Counted from the first letter of the stretch, positions 17,152 to 28,151 are shown. The stretch: 64,000 bases of DNA from CAVQJU01 sp963754955 (GCA_963754955.1 CAVWHY010000003.1:310001-374000), one strand, 5' to 3'. The notes: generated from the letters alone by a model not told the origin. Numbers and translations are program-made.

Positions 17152-18500
17152 CAGTTGGACGCACGCTCCAGATCGTTCCGGACGACCACGCCGCCTTTCA
17201 TGACGAACTTCACGCGCTGCATCTCGGTCACGTCCGCCAGCGGATCACCGGCGACGGCGATCAGATCCGCGAACTTGCCCTTCTCGATGCTGCCCACCTG
17301 ATCCTTCCAGCCGTAATTCAGCACCTGCGCGGCGACCATGAAGCTACTCTGCAGCGCCTGGGCGGGCGTCATGCCCCATTTCACGAGGAACGGAAACTGA
17401 TCCGCCTGGCGGCCGTGGGGATACGCGACCGGCACGGCACCGCTCCCGAACGGCAAGGGCACGCCGGCCGCGAGGAGCTTCTTGAACGACAACTCGGCCA
17501 TCGCCAGCCGGCTGGTCTTGCCACCCGTCATCCGGCGGTCGCCGGCCTCGAGCCCCTGCAGGTCGTCGATCGTCATCATCACGGGCAGCCGCTTCTGCAG
17601 CACCAGCTTCATCGTCTCGTCATCGCGATAGAGCTCGAGCATGTGCATGGGCAGGTCCACGCCCGCCTGGACGCACGAGCGCATGCCTTCGCCGCCGTAC
17701 GTATGGCATGCGACCTTGAGCCCCATGCGATGGGACTCGTCCACGATGGCCTGCACCTCTTCGAGCGTCAGCGACGGGATGGCGACGAGCGACCCGTCCG
17801 GCCGGAATTCGTCGAGGTCTCCGCCCACGAAGTCCTGCGTCGTGTAGATCTTCGCCCAGTCCGTGCCGTGCAGCTTCAGCTCGCGCACCGCTCCGCGAGC
17901 CAGCCAGGGCCCGTTGACGTTCTTCCCGTCCGTGAACCCGCTGAAGAACCCCGGCACTGTATTGGCCGTGGCCCTCGCGCCCCGAGGGTTCAGCGACTGC
18001 CCCGCGACCTGCATGCGCGGTCCGCGAACGAGGCCGCTGGTGATCGCGTTGCGCAGCTCGACGGTCCCGAACCCGCCGCGCGAATCCATGTCCACGATCG
18101 TGGTGAAACCGGCGTCCAGATCGCGCTGCGCGCTCTGGATCATCACGAACGTCCGGTGCTCGACTGACTCATCCGGCGTCGGACCGTTGGTATGGACGTG
18201 ACCGTCGATCATGCCCGGCAGCAGCGTGGCCGCGCCGAGGTCAATCACGCGCGCCCCCGGCGGCACCTGTACCGCCCGCCCGACCTCCGCGATCCGATCG
18301 CCTCGAATCAGGACCGTCTGACCTGCTGTCATCGTACCGGTGTTCGCGTCGAACAGGCGCGCCGCGCGCACCGCGACGATCTGGCCGGCGGCGGCAATGT
18401 TCGGCGACTCCGGCCGGCCGCGCTCCTGCGAGCGGACGACGGCACTGAAGGCACAACCCACTGTAAGCACGATACCGACGAACCACGCTGTTCCGCGCAT
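17151..18500 (-). CDS. Secreted imidazolonepropionase-like amidohydrolase
   Basis: 449 residues with an N-terminal signal peptide (hydrophobic segment to about residue 23). The metal-dependent hydrolase barrel is shown by LLPGMIDGHVHTNG, the His in VACHTYGG and MHMLELY, and the C-terminal QVGSIEKGKFADLIAVAGDPL. The position where the family usually has the catalytic Asp on strand 8 reads PFGSGAVPVAYPHG, without an evident Asp, so activity may be altered. Periplasmic or exported location is likely. Its gene overlaps the acyltransferase gene by 1 bp. TATGAT (minus strand, 18528-18533) lies 28 bp upstream as a possible -10. Confidence 0.85.
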   Translation of the reverse strand: MRGTAWFVGIVLTVGCAFSAVVRSQERGRPESPNIAAAGQIVAVRAARLFDANTGTMTAGQTVLIRGDRIAEVGRAVQVPPGARVIDLGAATLLPGMIDGHVHTNGPTPDESVEHRTFVMIQSAQRDLDAGFTTIVDMDSRGGFGTVELRNAITSGLVRGPRMQVAGQSLNPRGARATANTVPGFFSGFTDGKNVNGPWLARGAVRELKLHGTDWAKIYTTQDFVGGDLDEFRPDGSLVAIPSLTLEEVQAIVDESHRMGLKVACHTYGGEGMRSCVQAGVDLPMHMLELYRDDETMKLVLQKRLPVMMTIDDLQGLEAGDRRMTGGKTSRLAMAELSFKKLLAAGVPLPFGSGAVPVAYPHGRQADQFPFLVKWGMTPAQALQSSFMVAAQVLNYGWKDQVGSIEKGKFADLIAVAGDPLADVTEMQRVKFVMKGGVVVRNDLERASN

Positions 18501-18527
18501 GCACCCCTCCGTCTCCTGCGCCGTGGA

Positions 18528-18533
18528 ATCATA
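18528..18533 (-). promoter_or_regulatory. Possible -10 element of the amidohydrolase gene
   Basis: TATGAT on the minus strand, 28 bp ahead of the ATG at 18500. No clear -35 was found. Confidence 0.35.
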
Positions 18534-18544
18534 ACCCCCTGCGA

Positions 18545-18550
18545 TATACT
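18545..18550 (+). promoter_or_regulatory. Possible -10 element of the aminotransferase gene
   Basis: TATACT, 22 bp ahead of the ATG at 18572, in the divergent gap next to the amidohydrolase promoter. No clear -35. Confidence 0.4.
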
Positions 18551-18571
18551 TTTCGCGACCTCAGGACACCC

Positions 18572-19742
18572 ATGAAACTGGCGCAGAAAATGTCCCGGAT
18601 CGGGACCGAATCGGCCTTCGAAGTGCTGGCGAGGGCCCGCGCCCTCGAAAAGCAGGGCCGCAACGTCATTCACCTGGAGATTGGCGAGCCCGACTTCCCC
18701 ACGCCCCGCGCACATCGTCGAGGCCGGGCAAACGCGCGCTCGACGAAGGCTGGACGAAGTACGGCCCGACGCAGGGCTTCCCCGAGCTGCGGGAAACCAT
18801 CGCGGCGTACATCTCGCGCACCAGGAACATCGCGGTCGGCGCCGACAACGTGTGCGTCGTGCCCGGCGGCAAGCCGATCATGTACTTCCTCATGACGGCG
18901 CTGCTCGAGCCCGGCGATGAAGTCGTCTTCCCGGATCCGAGCTTTCCGATCTACGAATCGCTGATTCATTTTCTCGGCGCGACGCGCGGTCGGCGTGCCC
19001 GTCGTCGAGAGCCGCGGCTTCTCGTTCGATCTCGAGACGCTCCGGAAGCAGCCTCTCCGACAGGACGAAGCTGGTGATCCTCAATTCACCTGCCAACCCG
19101 ACGGGCGGGGTGATTCCGGCGGCCGACATCGCGCAGATGGCGGCCATGCTGCGCGATCGCGACGTGATCGTGCTGAGCGACGAGATCTACTCCCGCATCT
19201 GGTACGAGGAAGAGCCGACGTCGATCGCGAGCCACGACGGGATGCTCGACAAGACGGTCATCCTCGACGGGTTCTCGAAGACCTATTCGATGACCGGCTG
19301 GCGGCTCGGCTACGGCGTGATGCCGGCGTGGCTCGCGACGGCCGTCGTGCAGCTGATGGTCAACTCGAACTCGTGCACCGCCAGCTTTTCGCAGCGCGCC
19401 GGGATCGCGGCGCTCGAAGGCCCCCAGGACTGCGTGACGGCGATGGTCGCCGAGTTCCGCAAGCGGCGAGATGCCATCGTGAAGGGCCTGAACACCATTC
19501 CGGGCTTCCGTTGCTCGGTACCCGCGGGCGCCTTCTATGCGTTCCCGAACGTGAGCGGCACGAAGATGGAGACGAAGGCGCTCGCCGACCTGCTCCTGAA
19601 CGAGGCCGGCGTCGCCTGCCTCGACGGCACGGCGTTCGGCAAACACGGAGCGGGCCACCTGCGATTCAGCTACGCCAACTCTCTCGATAACATCCTCGAG
19701 GCCATCGAGCGCATCCGGCAGTTGTCGAACCGCTGGGCTTGA
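18572..19742 (+). CDS. Class I/II pyridoxal-phosphate aminotransferase, four apparent frameshifts
   Basis: Dropping one surplus base near 18705, 18723, 18984 and 19053 restores a single 388-residue protein, the usual length of the family. Key segments: VIHLEIGEPDFPTP at the N terminus, YGPTQGFPELRETIA, LNSPANPTGGV (Asn and Pro contacts to the cofactor), SDEIYSRIWYE, and the Schiff-base lysine in GFSKTYSMTGWRLGY. Best described as an aspartate/aromatic-type aminotransferase; the amino donor cannot be fixed from sequence. All four breaks fall in the first 500 bp and all are one base too many, which suggests sequence error rather than decay. Confidence 0.85.
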
Positions 19743-19770
19743 GCCGAGCGTCTGATAAGATCGAACTCGC

Positions 19771-20236
19771 ATGCGTTTTGTGCGGCATCTCATCGGACTC
19801 GTCGTCTGTGCGCTGGCGGGCGTGGCGGTTGTCTCCGGCCAGGCGACCGAACAAGGCGAGCAGATCCAGAACGCGAGTTGCCTCGGCTGCCACGATCTCC
19901 GGCCCATTCAGACGCAGGCGCTCGACAAGGACGGCTGGACGAAGATGGTCGCGTCCATGGTGGACAAGGGCGCCGAGGTGAAACCGGACGAGACTAGCAC
20001 CGCTCGTGGACTTCCTGGTGAAGAACCACGGCCCTCTTCCCGACGGCGCGGGCAAGACGATTCTCCTCAACACGTGCACCGTGTGCCACGACCTCGGCCG
20101 GGTCCGACGGCAGGGCGGAACACGCGACGACTGGAACGATATCCTCGGCGCGATGCTGAACGAAGGCGCGATGCTCTCGGAGCAGGATTACCCGGTCCTG
20201 CTGGCCTACCTCGCCAGAAACTTCAGACCGCAGTAG
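19771..20236 (+). CDS. Exported dihaem cytochrome c-like protein, one apparent frameshift
   Basis: After removal of one A near 19992 (KPDELAPLVDFL) this is a 154-residue protein with a signal peptide ending near VVSGQA and two haem-binding sites, CLGCH and CTVCH. The spacing of the two sites resembles the dihaem domain of quinohaemoprotein amine dehydrogenases and related alcohol oxidation systems. It probably carries electrons in the periplasm. No dehydrogenase partner is adjacent. TAAGAT at 19756-19761 may be its -10 element. Confidence 0.78.
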
Positions 20237-20260
20237 CGGGCCGCCGCCTTAACCCCGTTC

Positions 20261-21004
20261 ATGGACGCGTTTTTCACATCCGCCGGCCTCCTCGCTCTCG
20301 TCACGCTCACGTTCCTCGAGATCGTGCTCGGCGTCGACAACGTCATCTTCATCTCGATTCTCTCGAGCAAACTGCCCCGCGAGACGCAGCCTCGCGCGAG
20401 GCGGACCGGCCTGGTGGCGGCGATGTTCATGCGGATCGTGCTGCTGATGTCGATCGCGTGGATCATCCGGCTCACGGCGCCGCTCTTTTCCGTTCTGGGC
20501 CGCGCGATTTCCGGCCGCGATCTGATCCTCATCGGCGGCGGCCTGTTCCTGCTGGCCAAGGCGACGCTCGAGATTCACGAGAAGCTCGAAGGCGACGAGG
20601 ATCACGGCACGCCACGCGCCGCGCCGTCGTTTCCGCGCCGTCATCGGGCAGATCATGCTGCTCGACATCGTCTTCTCGCTCGATTCGGTCATCACGGCCG
20701 TCGGAATGGCCGAAGACCTGAGCATCATGATCGCCGCGGTCGTCCTGGCGGTCGGCGGTGATGATGTTCTCGGCCGAGCCGATCAGCGAGTTCGTGAACC
20801 GGCACCCGACGAGTCAAGGTGCTGGCGCTGTCGTTCCTGCTGCTGATCGGCGTGTCGCTCGTCGGCGACGGCCTCGGCATGCACGTGCCCAAGGGTTACA
20901 TCTACTTCGCGATGGGCTTCTCGGTGTTCGTCGAGATGATCAACCTGCGCGTGCGCGGGTCGCACGCGCCGCCGGTCAAGCTGCACAACAAGCTGCCCAG
21001 CTGA
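20261..21004 (+). CDS. TerC family integral membrane protein, three apparent frameshifts
   Basis: Removing one base near 20633, 20757 and 20812 gives a 246-residue membrane protein with seven or so hydrophobic segments. Two acidic motifs characteristic of TerC, LEIVLGVDNVIFISIL near residue 20 and LLDIVFSLDSVITAVGM near residue 135, are present and are thought to bind metal ions. TerC proteins have roles in tellurite resistance and manganese export or membrane-protein metallation. No other ter genes are nearby. It converges on the ankyrin gene, with a REP palindrome in the gap. Confidence 0.87.
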
Positions 21005-21020
21005 CGTGTCTGACCGTCCG

Positions 21021-21043
21021 GCAGGTCTGAAGGCCTGCACTAC
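21021..21043 (-). repeat. GTAG-headed REP-like palindrome (type c), minus orientation
   Basis: Read on the minus strand: GTAG, stem gcaggcc, loop ttca, stem gacctgc with one mismatch. It lies in the 44-bp gap between the convergent terC and ankyrin genes. Confidence 0.8.
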
Positions 21044-21048
21044 TCCGA

Positions 21049-23019
21049 TTAGGGCTTGGCGACCGTCGGCTGCCGCTCCTGGCAGATCGACACCACGCAG
21101 ATCGATTCGACGACGCGGTTGGGCGGCGGGACGACCATGTTCCGCGTCCATCATCATCTTGCGAATCAGCGCGGCGGTCTCGGGCCGGTTGACGGCCGAC
21201 TGCACGCCGACGCGCACCAGGCCGTCGGCGTAGTCGATCGCCTGCCAGGTGTGGCCGGCCAGCTTCGAGGACGCCGCGTGTCGTGTCGCGGCTGCCGCCG
21301 TCGCGCTGCTCCAGCTTCGCGCCGTGGTCGACGAGGAACTGCACGACGTCGTTGCGGCCCTTGAGCGCCGCGCCCATCAGCGGCGTGCGGCCGTCGCGGT
21401 TGGCCGCGTTGACGTCGAGGCCGAGGTACACGAGCATCTTCACGGCGTCGAGGTTGTCCTTCGGCGAGCGCTCGTAGGTGACGCCTTCGACCCAGCCGAT
21501 GCCGCCGGCGGCCGTCAGCGCGGTGTCGCCGTACGCCGTCGCCATGAACGGATCGGCGCCCTAGTCGAGCAGCAGCTGCATCAGCTCGGTGTCGCTCGAT
21601 TGCGCCGCGCGCACGAACGGCGTGCAGCCGTCCTCGTAGAACCACTGCATCGTGAAGATCGTGCGCGTCAGCGTGTTGTCCTTGGACGCGTCCGTTCGGA
21701 TCGGCGCCGTGGTCGAGCAGCAGCTTGATGTACTCGAGGTGGTCCATGTCCGGCTTCGGCACCGGATAGTCGCCGCCTTCGATGTTGCGGTTGTCGGTGG
21801 CGAGGTAGAGCGGCGTCCAGCCGCCCTTGTTGGCCATGTTCGGGTCGGCGCCGCGATCGAGCAGGAACTTGCCGAGCATGTAGTGCCGGTTGTTGGTCGC
21901 CGTCAGCAGCGGCGTCCACCCGTACTCGGTGGTCTGATTGATGTCGGCGCCGGCATCGAGCAGCAGCTTGCGCCGACTCGAGATCGCCTTCGCGAGCGGC
22001 GAAGACCAGCGCCGTCAGCCCGCCGCCGCCGCTGCCGACCAGGCCGGCGACGACGACTTCGTTGTCGTCGGTCCTCTTCAGCGGCGGCCGCTCCGCGGCC
22101 GGCAGCCGCAGGGCGCGCGCCCCGTCCGGCGGCGCCGCGTCCGCGCCCGTTCGCCGCATCGGCCTGGCCGCCGCCGACGCCGCGGCCGTCCGGGCACGCC
22201 GGGCTGCAGCGCCGGCGGCGGGCTGCGGCTGCTGCGCCTGCTCCGCGGCCGCCGCTTCCTGCTGTTGAATGCGCGCCAGCTGATCGCCGATGCTCGGCGG
22301 CCCCGTGTCCTGCCCGTTCGCCTGCTCGCACTTGAGCTGCTCTTCGTAGGTGCGGCCGGCGGCGGCTGCCCTCGCGTAGCGCTGCGGCGGACGCCTTGAC
22401 GACGGCGGTGTTCACGCGCGGCGCCAGGTAGTTGCGCGGCAGGCCGGCGCCGCCGGACTTCGCGGCGAAATCCGCGCCGCCGCGCGAGCAGCGCCTTGAC
22501 GGCCTCGGGATGCTTCTGTTCCGCCGCCCACATCAGCGCCGTCGTGCCGCGCAGCGTTTCCTTCGCGTTGACCTCCGCGCCGCCCTCGAGCAGCACGCTG
22601 ATCGCGTCCGGGTTGCCGTTGCGCGCCGCCAGCATGAGCACGGTCTGCCCGTTGGGCCCGACTTCGGCGGCTTCGGCGCCCGCCTTCAGGAGCCGCGAGA
22701 TCATCGGCGCGTTGCCGTAGAGCGAGGCCATGGCCAGCGGCGTGACGCCCTCGCGGTTCACGGCCTTCACGTTGGCGCCGGCGCGAATCAGCAGGTCGGC
22801 CATCTCGAGATCGTCGCGGTACACGGCCCAGTGCAGCGCCGTCGCGCCGTCGATCTGCGGCGCGTTGACGTCGGCCTTCTGCTGCAGGAGCGCGCGCAGC
22901 GCCGTCCGGTCGCCCTTCATGACGGCATCGGCCACGTCGCTCTTGCCCGCGCCGCGGCCCAGCGCCGTCACGCACAGCACCAACGACACCGACGACAGGC
23001 GACGAAGCGGTCTATTCAT
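21049..23019 (-). CDS. Exported ankyrin-repeat protein, broken by several frameshifts and one in-frame stop
   Basis: The reading frame must be switched several times (near 22480, 22390, 21980, 21700, 21560, 21280 and 21140), but the pieces line up into one protein of about 650 residues. It has a signal peptide (VSLVLCVTALG), four or five ankyrin repeats (DGATALHWAVYRDDLEMADL, NREGVTPLAMASLYGNAPMI), a Gln/Ala-rich linker, and a second ankyrin block (GGWTPLYLATDNRN, DGRTPLMGAALKGRNDVV). The C terminus reads NRVVESICVVSICQER before the TAA at 21049. An in-frame TAG lies at about 21561 within LLLD-GADPF, which is a substitution rather than an indel. It is the last of three co-directional genes after DUF1592 and DUF1552. 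Confidence 0.75.
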
Positions 23020-23051
23020 CGAGGTTCACGTTCACGGTTCATGTTCGCGGT
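23020..23051 (-). repeat. Short ggttca-type repeat between DUF1552 and ankyrin genes
   Basis: Five ttc words alternate at 6 and 7 bp (ggttcac, gttcac, ggttcat, gttcgc, ggttcag). It occupies the whole gap between the two genes and resembles the 7-bp array at 55851. Confidence 0.6.
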
Positions 23052-24460
23052 TCAGAGTTTCGCCAGCCGGCCGTCGCTGTCGCCCTGCTTCTCCTTGTGG
23101 ATGCCGTACATGTCGAGCACGTTCAGCAGCAGGTTGCCGGTCGTCACCGTCTTGCGCTCGTACGCGACGTGGCGGTTGCCCTTGAGCTGCCCGTTGGCGC
23201 CGCCGACGAGGATGTGCGGCACGTCGTAGTGCTGATGCTGATTCGAGTTGCCCATGTTCGTGCCGTACAGGATCAGCGAGTGATCGAGCAGCGTGCCGTC
23301 GCCGTCGGGAATCGACCTTCAGCTTCTCGGCGAAATACGCGAGCGTCGAGACGTGATAGCGGTTGAGGTCCGCGTAGCGCCGAATCTGCGTCGGATCGTC
23401 CTGATGATGCGATCCGCCGTGGAAGCCGACGCTGACGCCGCCGTTCGGGAAGAGATCGCTCTTCGGGAACGGATAGCTGCGGCCGGTCAGGTCGCGCGCG
23501 CCGAGCAGCGTCGCCACGCGCGTGATGTCGGCCTGGAAGGCCAGCGCGGTCAGATCGAACTGCAGCTTGATGTGATCGTCGAACTGCTCCGGCACGCCCG
23601 GCGGCAGGTCGATCATCGGCACCTGTCGCTCGACGCCTTCGCCGCGAGCTGAATCCGCCGCTCGATCTCGCGGATCTCGTCGGTGTACTGGCCGACGGTC
23701 CGGCGATCGCCGGCGCCGAGCTCCTTCTTGAGGCCGGCCAGCTCGCCGAGGACCGAATCGAGAATGCTGCGGTTCTGGCGCATGCGCGCGGCGCGCACCT
23801 CCGGCGTCGCGCCGCTGCCGAACAGGCGCTCGAACACGACCTGCGGGTTGAGCTCCATCGGCAGCGGGCTCGTGCGCTCCATCGGCTCGTTCGCCGGCGT
23901 CGGCAGGTCGATCCACGAGATCGAATTCGTGTACGAGCAGCTGTAGCCTTCGCCGCAGTTGCTCGAGCTCGAGTTCGGATCCTCGACCGCCAGCTGCAGC
24001 GACGGCAGCAGCGTCTCCTGGCCGATCTTCCGCGCGATGATCTGATCGATCGTCGGGCTGCCGACGGTCGCGTCCGACCCGGCGGTCTTGCGCGGCTTGA
24101 TGCCGGTCAGGAACGCCGCGGCCACCCAGTGATCCGAACCGGTCGTCCCCTCCGGCGGCTCGGCCGACTTCGACCAGAGGCCGCTCAGCACGACCGTCTG
24201 ATCCTTGACGTTCTTCAGCGACTCGAGGATGTAGCGGCAGCTTCGTCCGGAAGCGCGCCTTCCTGCTCCGGCACCCAGTAGCCCGGCGCCATCCCGTGCG
24301 GGAAGAAGATGCCCACGAACCGGCTCTTCGGCGCGGCCGCCGTCTGCGCCAGCGCCGTCGCCGGCCGGCATCATCGCGTCGAGCAGCGGCAGCGCCAGCG
24401 TGCACACCGGCGCCCCGCAGGAACGTCCGGCGCGGGATGTGTCTCTTGGTGATGATACAT
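23052..24460 (-). CDS. DUF1552 family protein with twin-arginine signal, several apparent frameshifts
   Basis: The assembled product is about 465 residues. With one surplus T dropped at 24457 the start reads MIITKRHIPRRTFLRGAG, a twin-arginine export signal followed by a hydrophobic stretch (VTLALPLLDAMMPA). The body contains GSDHWVAAAFLTGIKP, CGEGYSCSYTNSISW, LTGRSYPFPKSDLFPNGG, FHGGSHHQDDPTQIRRY and LILYGTNMGNSNQH, all typical of DUF1552, a family related to sulfatase/alkaline-phosphatase-fold DUF1501 proteins. Function unknown. It starts 2 bp after the DUF1592 stop, so the pair is almost certainly coupled. Frame breaks near 23310, 23635, 24240, 24360 and 24457. Confidence 0.8.
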
Positions 24461-24462
24461 CC

Positions 24463-27063
24463 CTAATTTGCCCCCTGTCGCGACGACGACCAGGTCGCGT
24501 CCTGCACCTTCATGTTCATCTGAAACGGCTTGCTCTTGACGACGCCGAGGACGAGCGCCGAGAAGCGGTTGTCGCTCTTCGCGGCATCGCGCGCAATCGA
24601 GCGGACGAGCGGCATGTCCTGATACTCGACGCCGCGGCCGAGCGCGTACGTCAGCAGCTTCTCGGCGACGACCTCGACGAACTGATCGGAGTAGCCGAGC
24701 AGCCACTTCCGCAGCCCGGCCGGTCCGTCGATCTTCGTGCCGTCGAAGACCTGCGACGTCGCGTCGATCGGCTGGCCCTCGTCCAGCGTCCGCCACAGCG
24801 CCGATGCCGTCGAAGTTCTCGAGCGAGAACCCGATCGGATCCATCAGGCGTGGCACTGGATGCAGTCCGCGCGCACGCGATGCTCCAGCATCTTCTGCCG
24901 CATCGTCGGCTCTTGCGCGTTGCCGGTGGCGTCCGCCGCGCGCGGCGGCAGCGGCGGCACGTCCGGCGGCGGATCCGGCGGGCTCATGCCGAGGATGTTC
25001 CCCATGATCCACTTGCCGCGCGTCACCGGCGACGTGCGCTCGGGCTTCGACGTCGTCGACCAGGAACGCGCCCTTGCCGAGCAGGCCCCGGCGCAGTCTC
25101 CATGTCCGGGCCGAGCGTGACGCGGCGGAACTGGCTGCCGTAGATGTTCGGGATGCCGTAGTGCTTGGCCAGCCGCTCGTTGACGAACGTGTAGTTCGGC
25201 GGTCAGCAGATCGACGACGCTGCGATCTTCGCGGACGATGCTGTCGAAGAGCAGCTCGACTTCGCGCCGCATCGCCTGCCGCAGCGGATCGTCGAAGTCG
25301 GGATAGATCAGCGGCAGCGGACCGGACGCTCTGCAGGCCGCGCAGGTTCAGCCACTGGCCGGCGAAGTTCACCGCCAGCGCTTCGGCGCGCGGATCCTTC
25401 AGCATGCGGCGGACCTGCCGCTCGAGCACGACCGGATCCTTGAGCCGGCCCTGGCTGGCGAGCGTGATCAGCTGATCGTCGGGGCCGGTGCTCCAGAGGA
25501 AGAACGACAGGCGCGACGCCAGATCGAGATCGCTGATGCGGTACGGCGTGTTCAGCTTCGCGTTCGCCGGCTCGGTTTCGATGCGGTAGATGAACTTGGG
25601 CGACGCCAGCACGCGCGCCAGCACCATCTCGATGCCCTGGTCGAAGTCGCTCGTCTTTGCGGCCGTCCGCGTAGAACTTCATCAGCAGATCGACGTCAGC
25701 CGCGGACGCCGGACGCCGATACGCGCGCGTGACGAGCCTCGTGACGACTTGCGCCGGGCGCACGCCGTTTCCTCGGCGGCGCTCGGTCGGACGGCAGACG
25801 AACATCTTCCGGCGGCTCGGCGAGTCCTTCGCGTCGGTGGCGTTGAAGGGCCCTTCGATCCGCACCGTGCCGACGTGCGGGAAGAACGTGAAGCCCGGCG
25901 TCGGACCGGTCTGCAGCGTGTCGCGCTGAAAGTGCTGATCGAGATCGAGCACCGGCGCGAAGTTGGTTTGCGGGAACGTCACGCCGACCGCGTGCGGTCC
26001 GGCGGTCGTCTTGAAGCGGACGATCATCTTGGGCACCGCGTTGCGGTTGAGCCCGCCGCCGCCGCGCCGGCGCCGGCGCTGCCGCGGGCGCGGCGCCGCC
26101 GCTCCGCGGCCGCGGCCGCAGTTCGGCGTCGGCACGCCGAATCGGCCGCCGCCCTGCCAGTCGAGCAGCTCGCAGCCGCTCGCCGTCGAGCAGGACTTCG
26201 AGCTTCTCGCACGGCACCGATCCGAACCCGGTCGGCGACATGTTGTCGCCGAAGATCGGCGTCACCGTGATGGTGTACTCGCCGTCGGACGGAAACACGT
26301 GCTTCACGAGCATCCCGCCGCGCGTGCCGAACGGCAGCCCTTCGATGTGGTAGTCCTGCGACGTGTCCTCCGGCGTCCGGTACACGACGAGCGTCGGCGG
26401 CGTCGCTTCGCCGATCGCCAGCCGGCTGATCTTCCCGGCCGCCGACACGTACGCTTCGACGAGCGTCGACGAGATGCCGAGCGTGCCGGCGATGTTGTCG
26501 AAGCCGTGCGTCGAATCGTCGGACGGCAGGTACTTCGCGGGATCGATCTCGAGATCGAGCAGGTCGCGGACCGCGTTCGCGTATTCGGTGCGATTCAGGC
26601 GATGCAGGCCGGGCGGCGGCGTGTAGGGCGTCGCGGTCCGATCGAGCTCGTTCTCGAGCCACGCCGTCATCGCCTTGTAGACCGCCGGCTCGGGCCTGCG
26701 CGCGCCGGCCGGCGGCATCATGCCCGCGCGCAGCTTGCGAACGACCAGCTCGAGCTTCTCGGCGTGCGGGTGGACGTTGCTCAGATCGATCGAATCGAGC
26801 GACATCTTCCGCGCCGAATCCATGCCCGCCGCCTTGGCACGTTCGCTGTGGCAGCCGACGCAGTAGCGATTCAGCAGGTCGCGCTCGGCGGCCGCATTCA
26901 GCGCGGGCGTCGACGCCCGTCGGCGCGACCGGGCGTGAACGGCTGCGATGGGCGCCGGTGGTGCGGAGTCGCGGACGCGGGCGCGAGCCGGTGCGGGCGC
27001 CTGCGCGGACAACACCACGGCACAGGTAAGTCCAATGAAGCCAGCAACTATGAGGCGGTTCAT
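24463..27063 (-). CDS. DUF1587/1592/1595/1588/1585 multidomain cytochrome c protein, several apparent frameshifts
   Basis: About 860 residues when frames are joined. A signal peptide (MNRLIVAGFIGLTCAVVL) is followed by a haem site CVGCH near residue 70 (planctomycete-type cytochrome domain), the DUF1587 segment (GLHRLNRTEYANAVRDLLDL), DUF1592 (RLVTRAYRRPASAADVDLL; ASPKFIYRIE; SRLSFFLWSTGPDDQL), DUF1588 (YGIPNIYGSQFRRV; KGAFL) and DUF1585 (MDPIGFSLENFDGIG), with a second haem site CIQCH near the end. This architecture is abundant in Planctomycetota and Acidobacteriota and has no proven function. One break near 24846 behaves as a missing base; the others behave as surplus bases. It heads a DUF1592, DUF1552, ankyrin gene set. 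Confidence 0.82.
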
Positions 27064-27236
27064 CTGATGACAGAATACCCCAAATTGACGCGTTGTAAGA
27101 CGCCGCGAATCCGGCTGGCACCCTTGGCTCAACCACAAGTAAATACGCGGGATACGACCGTTTCATTTACTCGCGGCCGCGCTCAACCGCCCAGCCGCGC
27201 AGGCTGGTAACGATGTGGCATGAGACGGGCCGCTAG

Positions 27237-27242
27237 TATGAT
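27237..27242 (+). promoter_or_regulatory. Possible -10 element of the dehydrogenase pair
   Basis: TATGAT 23 bp before the ATG at 27266, with GGAGG at 27255-27259 as ribosome-binding site. No clear -35. Confidence 0.45.
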
Positions 27243-27265
27243 TGGCGGACTCACGGAGGCGTTTC

Positions 27266-28150
27266 ATGAAGGTTGGGTTGATTGGTCTGGGCCGCATGGG
27301 CCAGGGCATGGGTCAGAGGCTCCTGGGCGGCGGGCACGACCTGCTCGTTTTCAATCGGACGGCGGGAAAAGCGGCGGATCTCGAGAAGGCGGGCGCGAAG
27401 ATCGCGCGCCACCGTGGCCGACGTGCTGCAAGGACCGCGACATCGTCATCAGCATGGTGGCCGACGATGCGGCGCTGAACGAGGTGGCGCTGGGCGCCGG
27501 AGGCATCCGGCAGTCGCTGCCCAGGGGCGGCGTCCACGTCGCGATGGGCACGCACAGTGCCGCGGCGATTCAGGCGCTCGCGGCCGCGCACGCCGAGAGC
27601 TGGCCAGACGCTGGTCGCGGCGCCGGTGCTCGGCCGTCCGGACGCGGCCGCCGCCGGCCAGCTCGTGATCGTCGCCGGCGGGCCTGCCGACGCGATCAAA
27701 CGCTGCGAGCCCGCGTTCCAGGTGATGGGCCGCAAGACCGCCGAAGCCGGCACCAGGCCCGAGGCGGCCATCGCGATCAAGCTCGCCAACAACTTCGTGC
27801 TCGCGTGCGCCATCGAGGCCATGGCCGAGGGGTTCGCGCTCGTGCGGAAGTACGGCGTGCAGCCGCAGGTCTTCTACGAGGTGATCACCGAAGGCCTCTT
27901 CGCGGCGCCCGCCTACAAGGTGTACGGCAAGCTGATGGTCGATCAGGCGTACGACAAGCCCGGCTTCACGGCGGCGCTCGGCTTGAAGGACGTCAAGCTC
28001 GCGCTCGCCGCCGGCGAACTGGCCAAGGTGCCGCTGCCGAGCGGCAGCGTCGTTCGCGATCGCCTGATCGGCGCGATCGCGCACGGCGACACCGACAAGG
28101 ACTGGGCCGTGCTGGCGCGCGAGCAGGGCCGCGCCTGCGGGCTGGATTGA
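27266..28150 (+). CDS. NAD(P)-dependent beta-hydroxyacid dehydrogenase family protein, copy 1, three apparent frameshifts
   Basis: Dropping one base near 27410, 27434 and 27601 gives 293 residues. The Rossmann motif GLIGLGRMGQGMGQRLL and the catalytic-lysine segment IKLANNFVLA place it with 3-hydroxyisobutyrate/tartronate-semialdehyde dehydrogenases and 6-phosphogluconate dehydrogenase relatives. The start was chosen at the ATG 6 bp after GGAGG. The next gene is a close paralogue that begins 1 bp after the stop codon, so this is a tandem duplication. Substrate unknown. Confidence 0.82.
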
Positions 28151-28151
28151 C

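Noticed and set aside
18572..19742. Programmed frameshifting in the aminotransferase
   Set aside because: Four separate shifts in one housekeeping-type gene with no slippery site or stop-codon context; surplus bases from sequencing are simpler.
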